Assembly (NCBI RefSeq): GCF_910592395.1
Contig: NC_088323.1
Coordinates: forward strand, 3,598,001-3,658,000
Direction of reading: 5' to 3'
From: Lineus longissimus
Lineage: Eukaryota; Nemertea; Pilidiophora; Heteronemertea; Lineidae
Length of the DNA stretch: 60,000 nucleotides
Notes under the pieces: generated by a model
Database searches by the model: none
Seen by the model: only the letters and a program-made list of their open reading frames with translations
What the model was told of the DNA's origin: nothing
Program-made: the position numbers and the translations under genes
In this document: positions 1 to 13,577 of the stretch, one piece after another
Position numbering within the stretch: the first letter of the stretch is position 1
Layout: the number at the start of each line of letters is the position of its first letter

Positions 1-3000
1 CCGTAAAAAGAAGTTATTGGCATTCGATCGGCGGAACTGTCCTCTTTTACCAGATATATATGTCAACACGATCCAAATAACTGTTATAGCTTGTATTTGG
101 TTTCCTCACATATGCTAACGACATTCGCCACAACGAGGTCACTCATTTCGCCCATTCCAATGCATCATCTGTGTTCCGTTGCTCTGGCCAACAATTGCAT
201 GGTCCCAGTATACCTAAATAGCCTTTGATTGATTTTAGCATTGTGATTAAACACGGATTTGTTGATATTATTGGTCTATGTAACGTAACCTTCCCTTACT
301 TAAATTACCTCATGAAAGATTCACGGGAATACTAAAAGCTTCAATCTGTGCCAAATGCAGTTACCTTATTGAACATCTAAGTATAACGTGATCAAATGAG
401 TGGTTTTGAAGGAAAAACCCGCTTTTCCGATTCGCCAGGATGTAATTCCTTTCCCTAACCGCATTAACTGCATGAAAGGAAGACCCGGCAATAAAAACTG
501 CAAACTTAGCGCTCCGGTCACGTGCCACTGGGTCTTCCTGCCACTGTGTGCATCATTCCAAGCTGGTAATTGGTTTTCTTTCGCCAGGCTGCCTCATTTG
601 TGTCAGGTTACAGGGTGTGAAACTTTTTGTCGCGTTTTTATGAAGGTTGCGATGGTCGTGGTCCAAAGGCTGGAGGAAAAAAATTAAGGGACCTTTAAGG
701 GCATTTTAAGAAAAAAAACCACTATTATTAATACGTTATTTTAATAATATCCATGATATCACACTCTCCAGCAAAGAATGTGTATAAACCAACTCTTGAA
801 ATTCAAGACGTCTGTTTTACAAATGACCCGGCAGAACACGAGCCAGGGCAGAGGTACGGTCAGGTGAGGTAAATGTTAGATAGGGTGGGGAAGGGGGAAG
901 GTAGGATAAGGTCAGAAATAGGCTTAGGTGCATTGAGTGATATTAGAGGAACTTAGTCTAATAGCTCAACTTATTCCACTAAATGCACTCCAGTCATCCA
1001 GGTCTGACATTTTCTTCGTTTTTTCTGCCTCTTTTCGTTCGCCACACGTATTGCCTGTCCCTCTTCTGTCTTCCGTATGTGTAACTTCCTCAAAACATTC
1101 TCTATGAAGTAACATCCTTAAAAGATTCCATCAGATGCCTGTTATCTGCATCAGTGATATATAAAGTACAAAGCTGTCCTACAGAAACAATGCGTAATTG
1201 TCAACGACGAAGAAGTTGTTGGATCTCCACTAGATCAAAGACGTATTTAGTAAGTTGTGTCATTTGCTCGCTTAATCATGAGATTTACTAAAGAATCGGA
1301 GAATAAGACAATGTCGCCAAGAAACAAAGGGGCAATACGACTTTCCTTTATAGTTTCCCTGGGACAGCCTAGAACCGGCGTAGTAAAAGGGATTTTATTT
1401 CTTAAGAACAAAGTTACGCTACTTGATATTCATCTGTGTTTGTAACCTTGCGATCAAAGTAAATACGATACCGTTGTTAATGTCTCCCGAATGACCGCTC
1501 TCGTATGACCGAATATCTTCTCTGTTTACTCAAATCGCAAAGACAACATCACCATTTGAACATTCCTGAGATTGACGGAAACCAGCAACTTAACTAGCTG
1601 ACGATATGTTGTTTTACGACGATTGCAGTGGCTATGAATGCATAGGTGGATGTGTTTAGTAATAGCTAACCGATCTCGATCCATGAATGTCATGGGTTCG
1701 CTTCCGTTAAGAACCGCAAGTCTATACTATCTACTTCATGTATACAATTGAACAAGTTTTTTCTCTCCATCCAGGGCTATAATTTCCTTCAGTTGAAGGC
1801 TTGGTCGATCGCTCCGTCATATTCCCTCAAAAGGTCATATGGAATTGTTTTTGAAGTATTTTTTTCGAAGCTGTCTAAGTTTTTAAGTCTCACTTGAAAG
1901 AAGATGAAACAGAAGTGACGTGCCCAACGTCACAAGCGATATCATGTATTCATTCCTGGTTTCAAACTCACGATTTTGTGAGTCCAATACCACTTCGCCC
2001 GCCTCGCTACGATCCCTGACCACACTGGCAACATCTGGCGTTTTGTTACGCTCCAACGAAAGGGTATCTAATATCATATGCGGGGGTCATCAGGTAACTA
2101 CTATGTGTCCACTCGGCACCGGAAGTGTTAACAAAGGCAACATCCCTAATTTGCCATTTAACGCCGGGCGTTCTGATTGGCTTATACCCGGTGGTCAAAT
2201 ATGCACAGATGGAATGGCATTCGTGATCGGTGTACGGGAGCTGTTCGTGTTGATTTTGGATGTTTACTTGGTGTAGCCTGGTGCAGGTGTTATGAAATCT
2301 AGTAGCACTACAAATTGACAGTATGGTATTCGTCGTATTTTTTGCCAGATTTATGACAAAGAGCAGCGTATAGTTTCCTTTTCTTTGCATTTGATAGTTT
2401 AGTGGCCGTTAAACTCAGTTTACAGGCAGCAGGCTCACTGGTGGCAGTCCTGACTAGTACAAGTATTGATCCTCACAGCTTGGTTCTCAGTTCTACTCCT
2501 TTTACCCACCCAGTTCGAAAATTCAGATGAAATTCTTATACGATTCTCAATATGATCTTATTCTTGTTCGTATACTCGTGCAATAATTTCATTTACACGA
2601 TTCTTGTAAGATTCTTAGTTAAGCTATTTTATTCTAGAATCCTACAGTAACCATCTACCGTAACGAACATGACAAATATACATGCATGTGTAGGCGATAC
2701 TGAACAAGATATTAAGAAAGAATCCATCTTAACTCAGGAGGCTTACACACGAACTGCGGTACTGCAGATTCCGAATTCTTTGTTATCGATCATTTTACAT
2801 GCACGAATACGAAAAAGTCGTGTTCGTAATTCGATCGTTAGTGATGCTGAAACTCACTATTTACTTAGTCCCTTGATATTGTCAGGTGATGGGAATGCTT
2901 CGTTCCATCTCACAATCAAACCAGGCGTTTTGAGGAGGAAAACTAATCTGGTCTGACCTGAACTGATCTAATGAGATCTACATCACATGGAAACATCTGG

Positions 3001-4141
3001 TGACGATACCGTCAATGAAATGCATGAGGAGTGCCATGGAAGAAAATAGTAGTTTGAGTTATTGTACGACAAAATAGAAATAGCGACTGCTGACGTGTGT
3101 TAATTTAATGAGGAAAAACAACACCAATAATGCCATATTTCCCATCAGCAACTAATCAGTTTTGAGATCTTATCCAAGTCTTTTGGGACTTCCTCACAGA
3201 TTTTGGCCACGACAGCACGTCTATGATTAAATAAGGGTGTCTTGATGGGTCAATATCTGTCATCTGACAGGAAGTCTCACGTCCTTTTTGCTCGTGAGAA
3301 GTGACGAATACACATGATCTACACGATGATTGTAATAATGTCCGTGAAAGTCCAGTAATCTCGACTATTTTCTGATCATAACTTTCTGCCTAAGAGTTAT
3401 GATTAGCTTTATACCTCAATTCAGTTTATTGGTGATTTGCACTTTGGGCTTTATCTGAATGTTCTTGTATCGTGGCTTCAGAAGCAATTATTGTCATTAT
3501 CTTCATGGTCGTTTACTCCGAAAAGATGGCTGTATATTTTCTTGAGCAAATATGGCGTATCCTGGTTCAATGGTATTTTATTTGTAGTTGGAACATGTGT
3601 CATTTTTACACGCATAGGGAACGTGTTATGTTTCAAATAACATAAATCCTTGAACCCTTGACAGATAGGGTTTTGAGAAAGTAACATACCGCCGTAGCAT
3701 CTCCCACGACCAGGTCATTGACGTTACCAGACATAAGCTTCTTCACGCTTTAAAATAAAATTCCTCTGGTATCTATCAGAGCGATGAAATGGCGTTGTCA
3801 AGGCTTAGTTTCGTAGTGTGGCAAGCCTGGCATTTGGTGTTTAGTAATATTAGATACCATTCCATGGACCCCGAAAGTGTATCGGCTAAAAGATGCACGT
3901 GACACGTTTCTGTGGTTAGACCTCATTCATCAATCTCATAGACGAGCACGGTCGAGAATTTAGTTCATACATTCACATCAACTTCAATGCAATGACTGAT
4001 TATCCCCAGGAGTCCACCAAACTGCTATCTTTCCCATTGTATTTAAAAAAGGCCAATCGCTCACAATAGTCGTCTCAATACGGATTTGAAGTAGTCGTTG
4101 CTCCTACTGAGCGAAAATATAATAAAAAGCATGTTAAGAGA
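1..4141. other. Intergenic stretch, no gene recognised
   Basis: Open frames here are at most about 118 codons, overlap on both strands and show no recognisable domain. The longest overlap on both strands at 1883-2390. GATTCTTAGTTAAG-like sequence at 2610-2625 recurs near 6287 and 7760. I see nothing else supportable. Confidence 0.5.
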
Positions 4142-4201
4142 ACCCCCCCCCCCCCCCACACACACACACACACGCAGACACGCACGCACACGCACACGCA
4201 G
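4142..4201. repeat. Microsatellite: poly-C then CA-rich
   Basis: An uninterrupted C run is followed by alternating CA and then CACG-type repeats, reading C(n)-(CA)n-(CACGCA)n. Simple-sequence DNA with no coding meaning. Confidence 0.95.
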
Positions 4202-7200
4202 TATCGGAAATTCTCTTTTCATATCACATTATCAGGTTCTGGTGAGATTTAAGTTCAATTATAAAGTCTGGTAATGGATATGCCTAACCACCAGTCAAAA
4301 AGCTGGACAAGATTCTTAAATACGATCTTATCCCGGTTCGTGTCAACAGAATCGCAACCCAGGAAAAATTATGTTTTAGATTCAGTTCAAGTGTGATGTT
4401 TCAAATTGCTGCATCTGGTGGAGGGGTCTTATTCAACTTGCCATCCCGATCAATCTCACATCCAAGTTGTCCCTTTGAAATATTGCCGATGGCATTGTAT
4501 TCCGTTTTTGTTCATGACTAGCGGATGCATTATAAGGCATTTACGCGGCTGTAATGGTGACACGAAGAGGAATGGGCTGTCACCTCAGACTCCCGAAGCT
4601 CCCCAAAATGGCTATTAATTGGAATTTAAATGCAGATCAGTGACTCGTATAATAGAGCACGCCAATACTGGTAAGATTTTATCGAGAAATTGCCTCGTTA
4701 AACCCGTATTTTGGATGAAGTATTAGCCCATGCTTTGGGTAATCATTAAACTCATATTGCCGAAGTGCGCATGCGGATAAATTCGTTATGTTGTCAGCGG
4801 TTTCACAAACATGGCGATTGTTTTTCTGAAATCATTACTTGTCAACGTGGTTTGATGATTGTTCATTATTATCTTTATTTACACACGTGCAGTATTGTGT
4901 GAATCTTTTTTTCTTCTTCTTCAAATACCAATCGATCACTGCTTTTCGTGAGTCGATCTCAGTATGGGGAGTGATGTTCTACATTATATCAGTGGAGTTG
5001 TACATCTCACCCTGCAATATTGATGCAAGAAACATCCACTAGAATTAACCTGTAAAGCGAGTAACGTTGGGTTACATGATTGTACTTTTATCGCAATACA
5101 TCAGTCATGATAGTTGAAAGTGCCACGTGTCAAAGAAAGGCGATGAGAATCATTAAACTTGGGGCTAAAAAAGGAAACTTGTTATTCACTGCTTCAGGTT
5201 GAGGAGATTCTGTGCATCACGTGTACATTTTTCCATTATGCATGAGAAGGCTACCTGCAAGAATCCTCACTTGGTTAGATTTATCGTAGGCCCAGCTTTG
5301 GAATTAAAATAACTATGTCTAAATACATATTTTGGAATAACATATGAAAACTGTCTGCATTATATTTCGCCTATCATCTCCGCTATTCCCACCTGTGATA
5401 TTCGATCACACAGTGGACTAAGTTCGATTAAAAGCGATGGATAACTGTTGATTCAGTTGTGAAATCGATAGCCCATTTCACATACTGATGAGACTGTTTC
5501 AACATGAACCTGGCGTGACCTTCTACGAATCCTGGGTGGAGGCAAGTTCACCCCCCCCCCCCCCCATGGGAATTAGTCCCAATACCGTATTGTGCAATGT
5601 ACATTGTATGTATTTTACCATGCCTGTACAGTATATCATCATGAAAATACAAGCCTTTGGGACACTGAACATTCATCGACTGCATTTAGACTAAAGGGTA
5701 AAATCATATCATTCTATGAATCCCTTCACGGCCAGTAAACCAGGTATGTTAGCGTTTCCACCTGCTCCACCAGAAACCACGTTGCCTTGTGATGCAGACT
5801 GTTAAATGTTTTGCCAATCGCCTGCCCGAACACGTTCGTCGGACAAGTTACATGCAAAATTAAGTAAGATTGAGGAGGCAATGTGTCACCGTTAAAGATT
5901 AAACGATTGGACAGTGTTCATTGGTATTTGCATAGATTTCATTAGATACGTCCCCGATCGACGTCCCACAAGGCTAATGCCTCAATCGAGTGTGCCCTTT
6001 GATAATTATGACGTTCAGATGATGTGTAGCAGTGTGGCTTTACAACGTGCGGAATAGATTCGAAGTTTTTTGTTTTCATTACTAGTTCTGGCGTGAATTG
6101 TCACGTGATTATTGCCTTTCAGACCAAAGTTCGATTTATTGTAATATGGAGTTGTTACAAGTGCTCTTGATGAATCACAGTTTTTAGTCTATACTTACCA
6201 ACCGAGGTCGAAAATCCGAAAAATGGTCTAAAATAAGTGAGTTTCGTGTAGATGTGGATGTATTATTCGTTTATCGATTCATGTAAGATTCTTGGTTAAG
6301 ATTTTGATGACTAATAATCTTGTAACGAGCGAGCCTGAACATGTGCTCGAAACTGAATAATAGGGAGGTTGAGAGCAGCAACCTGTCAGGGATCCTTATA
6401 CGCATACGGATAAGAGCTTGAAGAAAGTGGACGAAGTTTGTGAACATTTCGATTCGTAGTATTCGCTTAAGGATCCGTGATAAGACACTGATCCATAGTA
6501 TCTTAACTAGAAATCGTGATAAGAATCTTGATATCTGCATTCAGACCCTGACAGTATATGGATAGGCAAGCTAGGAAAAATACCTACCTGAATTCGACAC
6601 TTACCAGTTTCGGGTGAATCAAGTTCAAGCCGTCCTTCGCCCCGCACACACCAAACACTAATTATGTAAATGGCGGCCATTGATAACGGCCAACCTCCGG
6701 TACCGCCGGAACAGCCGAGCACAGCCACGAGCCTTCCGCTCTATATACATGATTCCGCCCGTGATATCAACCGGAGAAAATGATTAAATCAACGCGGTGA
6801 CACGCTAACGGCCTCATCCTGATATCTGCGATCAACCATCCATTTTCATTTCACTGCCCGAGGGTTCCATTAAATTCCCGCTAGAAACGTGTGCCAGATA
6901 CTTGAAAGTTGCTCAAGGTATTGGTGTGAATTTCGCACCTTGGATCCGTTATCTTTTTTTTGTTTTTATTTGCTATTGCGGACACTGGAAGATACTGCGT
7001 AACGGCCCATACTTTCATCCCCTATTGTGAGATCGTCGGACTTTTAATGTACTTATCCGTGTGTGGTGCGATGTAAAGTACTAGTTACCAAGGATTCGGA
7101 CGTAAAACGCTCTCCAAAACGCATGACATGTGAGTTTGGACCTTTCGTGTCTCCTTTGGTTACTTTTCCCAGACAATAAATACATAGTCTGCTACTGTTT

Positions 7201-9800
7201 ACATAGCTTTATAAGAAATGCCGTCCTTACTGATGCGTAGCTCTGTGCCCCATTGCTTAAAGCAAGTCTAGCCACTAGCTTGGCGTCTCCCTCACCATAG
7301 TCCATCAGGTGTAAAGCCAAGTTAAAGTTAATGACAGGTTAATAAATAACTTGTTTTGAACAAGTGGGGCCTGAACTCAATGATTTTAGAAACAAAACTA
7401 CTTCAGCCTGCCTACGTCGATCCACCAACAATTTTCGTTTTAGCGCCCATGGCTTCCATTATGTCCTTATGGAAAGCTTTCACAGTTACTTTCACTCCGT
7501 TCAAGGTTCTATAAAATGGATACTATCGCACCTGGAAAAGCAATCTATAGTAAAGACCTTTGTATTCCTTCCCCTGAGGCATTTACACTCGCTGTAATGG
7601 AAATAAGTTTGAATCCCTTTCAGTGAGTGTCTTCAAGTGATCACGATAACTGGTTGGTGTTCGAGTTGTATATGTAACAGTTTGCTTTTTCCCCAGTGTT
7701 ATCATTTATCATGCAATTTGATTTAATAGTTTGAAACTATATATCAATAGGATTATGGTTGGATTCTTAGTTAAGCTCTTATTGGTTTTTATGTGCATGC
7801 ATGAGCATGTTAAAAGTACGGGTTTGAGGCTTTCCAAAGGTTTCACGATTTTTCATCGAACACAAATTTGCCATATGGCCGATTTCGTATTCCTCGTATC
7901 AGACGAAAAATGAATGGCATGTAAGACGCACAGCAACAAGGTTCTCACCTCAAAACTGTGCAGACAAATCGTAACATTTGCGTTACCTTCCTATCTCATT
8001 GGCACATTACCGACGACCTCGTATCCTCCGGGTGACATCCCACGTCCACCTAACAGCCTATAAACCCATCCGAGTCCCAGTGAGCGTGTTTTATTATCCA
8101 GACGCCGTGATTTTCTTGATTTGGTTACGACCGAGATTTCGCGCCTTACGCCTCGCGTTATTTGTCTATAAGCGATATGTCTTCAGGGAGTTTCAATAGC
8201 CAGTCTCTACCATACTGTTGTTTACGAACTATACCTGTCCAGATTACTTAATAGTGCCATTTCTCTCGAGAGTGCCCATTGTTTGTGTCACTAACGGCCA
8301 TTGGAAAGGCGATACCGGTGCATAGAGCTAAGTCCATTGGTATATCAACTTTAGTAGTAAAAATGGGGGTGAAAAAAGCATTGACGTTAAGATGTTAAGG
8401 TCAAAAAGAAAAGCACTGTCCTGAAGTCTGGTGGTGATATCATCAAATTCCTTATGCTAAAGTTTATACATATCGTCACACTAATATTATAAGTGCCTAA
8501 CTCACACGTTGGCTCCTTTTCTGTGACATAAGCTTCACTTTTCGTCAGGCACAGCTGCCTATGTCAAATTATATTTTGTGGGAAAATGCCTAAGTCTGTG
8601 ATGGAAAGTGCCATTGTCAAATTATTGTTAGTTGCATTTCTGCCTATGTCAATTCAGCACTCTTCTCTTGTGAATAGAACCGAACCCCAAATCATTAGGG
8701 GGTAGCTTCATTATCGTTTAAACCGGCAACGAATCATCAGCTGATTTTTGAATCTGGGCATAACCGTGAGCAGAATATTTAGCTGGATCAGATAATTGCT
8801 TTGGTTTTTCAGTCAATTTCAGTTTTCACTCGAGTTTTAGATATTTTCTTTTCATGAAGAATTTTCAAAAAAAATCGTTTTTTGCGTTTAATTCCTGCAG
8901 CCGTCAATCAATATCCAAATCAGGAGACAAATCTTCCTAAATAAAAATTTAACGAGATCAGCGATAGAGAACTTTCGGGCTTCATCTTGTTTTGATGCTT
9001 CCCGGCGAGAACACGTTACTCACGGGTAGTTATTATTCTGATCCGTGATCTACCTACCGCAAACGCTCCGTCTACATTATCGGATACTCAATCCCGCGTC
9101 GGATTGTATCAATATAAATGAAAGTGAGTTTGTGTGCTGGTTACCACAACGCATGACCAACATTGCAACAAGTTCCGCTTTATAAAATTGAATGTCTCAG
9201 AAAAGTACTGGGAAGAAAATATATTGGGTTAATAAATACCGATATTATGCAAAACTGTGACGGTGTAGTGCAGTCGCAACTGCTATGATTTCGGCAAATC
9301 CGCCCATGGCTACCACCAGCAAAAAAACAAACGAGCATCCAGTGTGACTTCGAAAACAAGCAGGTAGTCGATTATCCTGCCAAACCTTACGGTCAGGACA
9401 AAAACGAAAATGAGTTGTATGGTTAAGACTGATGTCAAAACATTCGCATTTTTTATGGCTTGTAAGGTGGACACTTTATTTCTCCAGTCATATAGTATCA
9501 CCACAACATGATAATGATACTTTATAGTTCATCATCAGTAGCGTAGCAGGTGAATGTTTTTCTTTAATCACCTTGGAGCGTGCACCGTGTATAACAACAC
9601 CCGTGGGTGTGCTTTACCACCTGCTTAGTAAAACAGTCTTGTATTTATACCTCCGAGAGGAGGAGGAGAGAAGGAGCTGTTTTCACCGAGTAAACGGCAT
9701 GAATATATCAGTGTGCCAAGTCTATTCATTTTCATTCAATGAGAAGATTTATACCCGATGTTCTTATTCTTGTGTTTGTTATAACGCCCTTGTTATTTTG
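4202..9800. other. Intergenic stretch, no gene recognised
   Basis: No open frame exceeds about 90 codons and none shows a domain. A poly-C run lies at 5549-5566. 6270-6540 may be a small inverted-repeat element (see findings). TGCC(T)ATGTCAA-like words recur three times at 8555-8655. Nothing else is supportable. Confidence 0.5.
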
Positions 9801-9856
9801 CATGTTTCGCAACCCTTACGAAGAACCACGATCGACGAAGTACGAAATATGAATTA
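9801..9856 (-). mobile_element. MITE-like family, copy A (end fragment)
   Basis: On the minus strand this contains TTTCGTACTTCGTCG, then TCGTGG, then CTTCGTAAGGGTTGC. This is the same end sequence found in copies C and D. Only one end is recognisable; the body is lost or too diverged to see. Confidence 0.6.
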
Positions 9857-10453
9857 ATCTTATTAGAGACGGTTTTTAAAGACATGTGCTACTGAGTAGT
9901 AATATGTGAAAGTTTTGCGAGTGTTGCGCATCGAATTCGGGAAGAACTTGATGAGACGACAGATATTTGTACTTTGTTTTTCGTAAGGGGCAAAAACTGT
10001 CCATTGCTGTATAAAGTCATCGCTTTTAAAGTAAATGTTATGTGGGTCAGTAGCGACGTAGGTGAATGTATTTGACACGAGACATCTACGGATGTATCAT
10101 TTTGCTTTTCGAAATAAACTGCGAATACATATAGCACCTGCTACTTTACCAGGTCACTGAACATGATGACATCAACCTCTTCGCTCATAAGCTTCGCGTG
10201 ACCTCAGCAAAATGAAGATAGATGGGAAAAAGAGCCATGAACATCACATAAGGATGAAGATAGTAATATATGCGACCATCAGGGAAGTCTTTAGTATTCT
10301 ACATTTGTATAATGACCTTGGTTTATTATGTATCACAGAGATTCGGATTGGCTAGAAATTTGTCAGGTGATCATGGAATTACCGAGTTTATTATCAGAAG
10401 TCTACATAACATTGAAGCACATGTAGTGACTGATCTAGCCAAAGTACGTTTTT
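9857..10453. other. Intergenic stretch, no feature seen
   Basis: AT-rich sequence between copy A and the composite mobile element. It holds only short overlapping frames and no repeat I can recognise. Confidence 0.4.
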
Positions 10454-10479
10454 AGCTCACCTCTTAGCAGAGGTGAGCT
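10454..10479. repeat. Perfect 11-bp stem-loop at element end
   Basis: Both 11-base arms match without error around a 4-base loop. It lies immediately before the CGT-rich tract. Confidence 0.85.
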
Positions 10480-10495
10480 TATCCCATACCGTGGC

Positions 10496-10504
10496 GTCCG
10501 TCGT

Positions 10505-10575
<71 letters not shown>

Positions 10576-10585
10576 CGTCGTCCGT
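10496..10585. repeat. (CGT)n microsatellite
   Basis: About 25 CGT units with a few CCGT interruptions at both ends. It creates artificial poly-Arg open frames on both strands. Confidence 0.95.
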
Positions 10586-10591
10586 TAGCAG

Positions 10592-11490
10592 GGCACGTTT
10601 CGTAACTGTTAGAGCTATTGAGTTGAAACTTAGTACACATGTACCCTTATGTAATGACACCTGGGAGACCAAGTTTCGGTCCGATTCGTTTCATGGTTTG
10701 GCCACCAGGGGGACAAACGTTAAAAGTGAAAATATGCAATATCTCCCTTAATAGTAGTCGGGAAATTTTGAAAAAAATATGGTAGGTACTTCTAGCAAAG
10801 GTGCATCATATATCCTCCGGGTTTTTGATTTGACCTCCTTTTCAAGGTCACAGAGGTCAAATGGTGTAAATTAGCCGTTAGGATGTAACGATGGCACGTT
10901 TCTAAACTGCAATGACTATTGATACCAAATTTGGTACACATTTACCCCTTAGTCAGGTGATCTCAGGGACCAAAGTTTGGTCCAATATGATTCACCACTT
11001 GACCACCAGGGGGCAAAATCCAAAAACCTTAAAAATGTGATTATTCCTTAACTTCTTGCCCGATTGCCACCAATTTGATATCATGGGTACATCTAACCAC
11101 CATACAGTATATGTCACACAGGTTTTTAATTTGACCTTCTTGTCAAGGTCACAGAGGTCAAATGGCGTAAATTCGCCGTCAGGCCGTAACTATGGCATGT
11201 TTCTTAACTGCAATGACTATTGATCACAAATTAAGTACACATGTACCCCTTGGTCAGGTGATCTCAGGTACTGAAGTTTGGTGCGATCTGATTTGCCGTT
11301 TGGCCTCCAGGGAGGGGGCCAAATCCTAAATTCTTCAAAATGCCATTATTCCTAGTAATGACTTGCCCGATTGGCACCAATTTTATATCATAGGTACATC
11401 TAATTCTAACAACCATTCAATGTGTCACCCGGGTCTTCTTTGATTTGACCTACTTTTCAAGGTCACAGAGGTCGAATGTACTGTAAATTG
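10592..11490 (+). repeat. Three 301-bp tandem units
   Basis: The landmark GGCACGTTT (GGCATGTTT in the third unit) occurs at 10592, 10893 and 11194, exactly 301 bp apart. A CCA(C)CAGGG-type motif recurs at 10699, 11000 and 11301. AGGTCACAGAGGTCA occurs at 10845 and 11146 and, with one change, at 11460. Each unit therefore carries a CTCF-like word followed by a cluster of nuclear-receptor half-sites. Confidence 0.85.
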
Positions 11491-13464
11491 GCCATTTTGG
11501 GGAAATTGTAATTGCTTGGACCTACATCAAACCTAACACTACATGACACAAGACCATGCTCTTTGTCCATCTTTCCTCCACATGAGGTGAGCACAATGGC
11601 CCTGGCCATTTCATTTCAGAGCAGTCCTAACATGCCTAAAACTGGCCCAGCCGTTGTGTCCGATCTTTTACCTACAAGAACTTGCGCCTCAATATTATAT
11701 CCAATTAAAGACACTTTGAGCTTTAGAAAAATGCAATACTTTGTATATGTCTCAGTAATTGCTAATACCATTGTCTAGCCGTGAAAACACGCCCCAAGGG
11801 ATAGGAGATCAATTTTTCCTGTTTATCTTGAATATGAATTATACCACTCTTATTTTGAAAGAAACGATTAGAAAATGGGCAAACAGTCCTAAACATGAAA
11901 GATTTTGTTAATTTGGCTTCCGTTTTGAAGTTGTTGATTTTAATATTTAGCATGAGTATCAAAGCGATCTACATAGATTGCTTATGCCCTAAGCACCTAA
12001 TTAGACTTTCATAGTACAAGCTTATAAATGTATTTCTCTCCCGGCCATTTTGAAATTACTTCCTTTTTATGCTTTTACCGTACAAAATGCCGTATTGGTA
12101 TTCTCTTTATTAGAACACAACTGTCAGGTGAACTTGTATCGTGATGAGATATTGTATTATCTGAGAGAGGTGCAAAGTTTGAAAGTTTCAATATCTTTGC
12201 ATAACATGCAAAACATGGCTGTAGGCGGTGAATGTCCGAGTACATTTCGGGAGAGCAAAACATGGTGAACTGCAGAAAGCGAAGGAGAAGCTTACTTCTT
12301 ATAATATTCTTTGTCGTCTTGTTTATTCATCAACAAAACTTATGCCTCAAAAGAGTTGAAGTAGTCTCTGTATTCTTGGTTATATACCTGGATATAATGG
12401 TGTAATGGTTTATCGGGAAACTAAAAAATTGAGAGTGTGGAACTATTTTCAAAACACCTAGTCCGATATTCCACAGTACACCTTTAAATTGTACAATAGT
12501 ATTCATTGATGGTATCATTGGTTTGGCTTAAATACAACGTCATATACGAAGAGAGCCAGGCGGACAAATGCACAATGTAAACTATTATCCTTCCTGACAG
12601 ATTACAATGCATCGTGTGGATTCATTCACTCCTTGAAATGTCAGGTTTTAGTACTATTTATTCAACAATTGTAAATGTCAGGAAGCATTTACAACATTAG
12701 AATAAAATGGTTCTTCGCCTCAAGCCCGTGGCGACATAACCAGTGTAAAAAGTTATTGCTTATGGACGCGTTGGCGTTGACAATCCTGATGCGTACTTTA
12801 AAATGTCAGATTTTCGGTGGGTTTTATTTTGGCGAAATTTACGAAAAATATCGATATAAAAAGATTGTATAGCAACACTTGATATTGATCGGAGAAATTT
12901 TGTAGTCCTCCAAAATAAAAATTATGCGAATTTAGATTTTTCAAAATTTGCGCGATTCACAAAATAAAAAATATCAGGTTCAGTAACACATGAGATAGAG
13001 AAAACAAACGGTATTGTGTAAAACTCGTGTGTGACAGGAAGCAGTTATGATTACCACTTTCGAGTTTCAGCACGCTTCTGCTCTTTGTAGCTGATGTAGT
13101 TACATCATGGTGTTATTCTTGATCAATATGATATTTGTTCTATAATTAGATTTGCGCTTTGGGGACTATTTAATTGTTTTAAAATACCTGACTGATATTC
13201 CACACAAAATTATATCCCTGCAAAAAGGCGTCTGTTGTCCCTGAGGACATTTGGTATCAAGTTGAGTTTTCAAGACCTTGGATCGTCACGCATGCGCATC
13301 AGCGCGACAGCCAATTCTGCGAACGCAAAACAAACACACCAACAAGGCTCTGAGCCATCGAACCAGCTACAAATACAATGTCAATGAGAAATTCCGTGCC
13401 TTGCACATGGTGAAATTGGCATGCAGATCGATGAATCCAATATGATGCCATTATGTCTGCTGAA

Positions 13465-13577
13465 ATCCATGCCGTGGGTGCAAACACTTAGTGGAATTAC
13501 CATGACAACTCGCCCAGCTTGCAATCCACGCACTGGGTGCAAACACTTGATGGAATTTCCATGACAACTCTCCGAGG
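13465..13577. repeat. 59-bp tandem duplication
   Basis: Two adjacent copies begin ATCCATGCCGTGGGTGCAAA and ATCCACGCACTGGGTGCAAA, 59 bp apart. Both continue through TGGAATT and CCATGACAACTC. They are about 85-90% alike by eye. Confidence 0.85.

Larger units (their letters stand above)
10454..11593. mobile_element. Composite non-autonomous element with hairpin end, (CGT)n tract and 301-bp tandem core
   Basis: The left end is a perfect stem-loop: AGCTCACCTCT (10454-10464), loop TAGC, AGAGGTGAGCT (10469-10479). The right side has GAGGTGAGC (11585-11593), inverted relative to the left start, suggesting short terminal inverted repeats. A small palindrome, AATGGCC-CT-GGCCATT, follows at about 11597. 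Between the ends are a (CGT)n microsatellite and three tandem units of 301 bp. The layout recalls molluscan pearl-type or Helentron-like elements, but I see no transposase or target duplication, so the class is uncertain. Confidence 0.6.

Noticed and set aside
1883-2390. Overlapping frames on both strands, the longest 118 codons
   Set aside because: No family recognised and mutual overlap; possibly an old repeat, but I cannot support a gene.
10457-10751. Poly-arginine open frames on both strands
   Set aside because: They are the translation of the (CGT)n microsatellite, not proteins.
13286-13306. NRF1-like GCATGCGC near 13.29 kb as a promoter
   Set aside because: One partial motif with no gene starting nearby.
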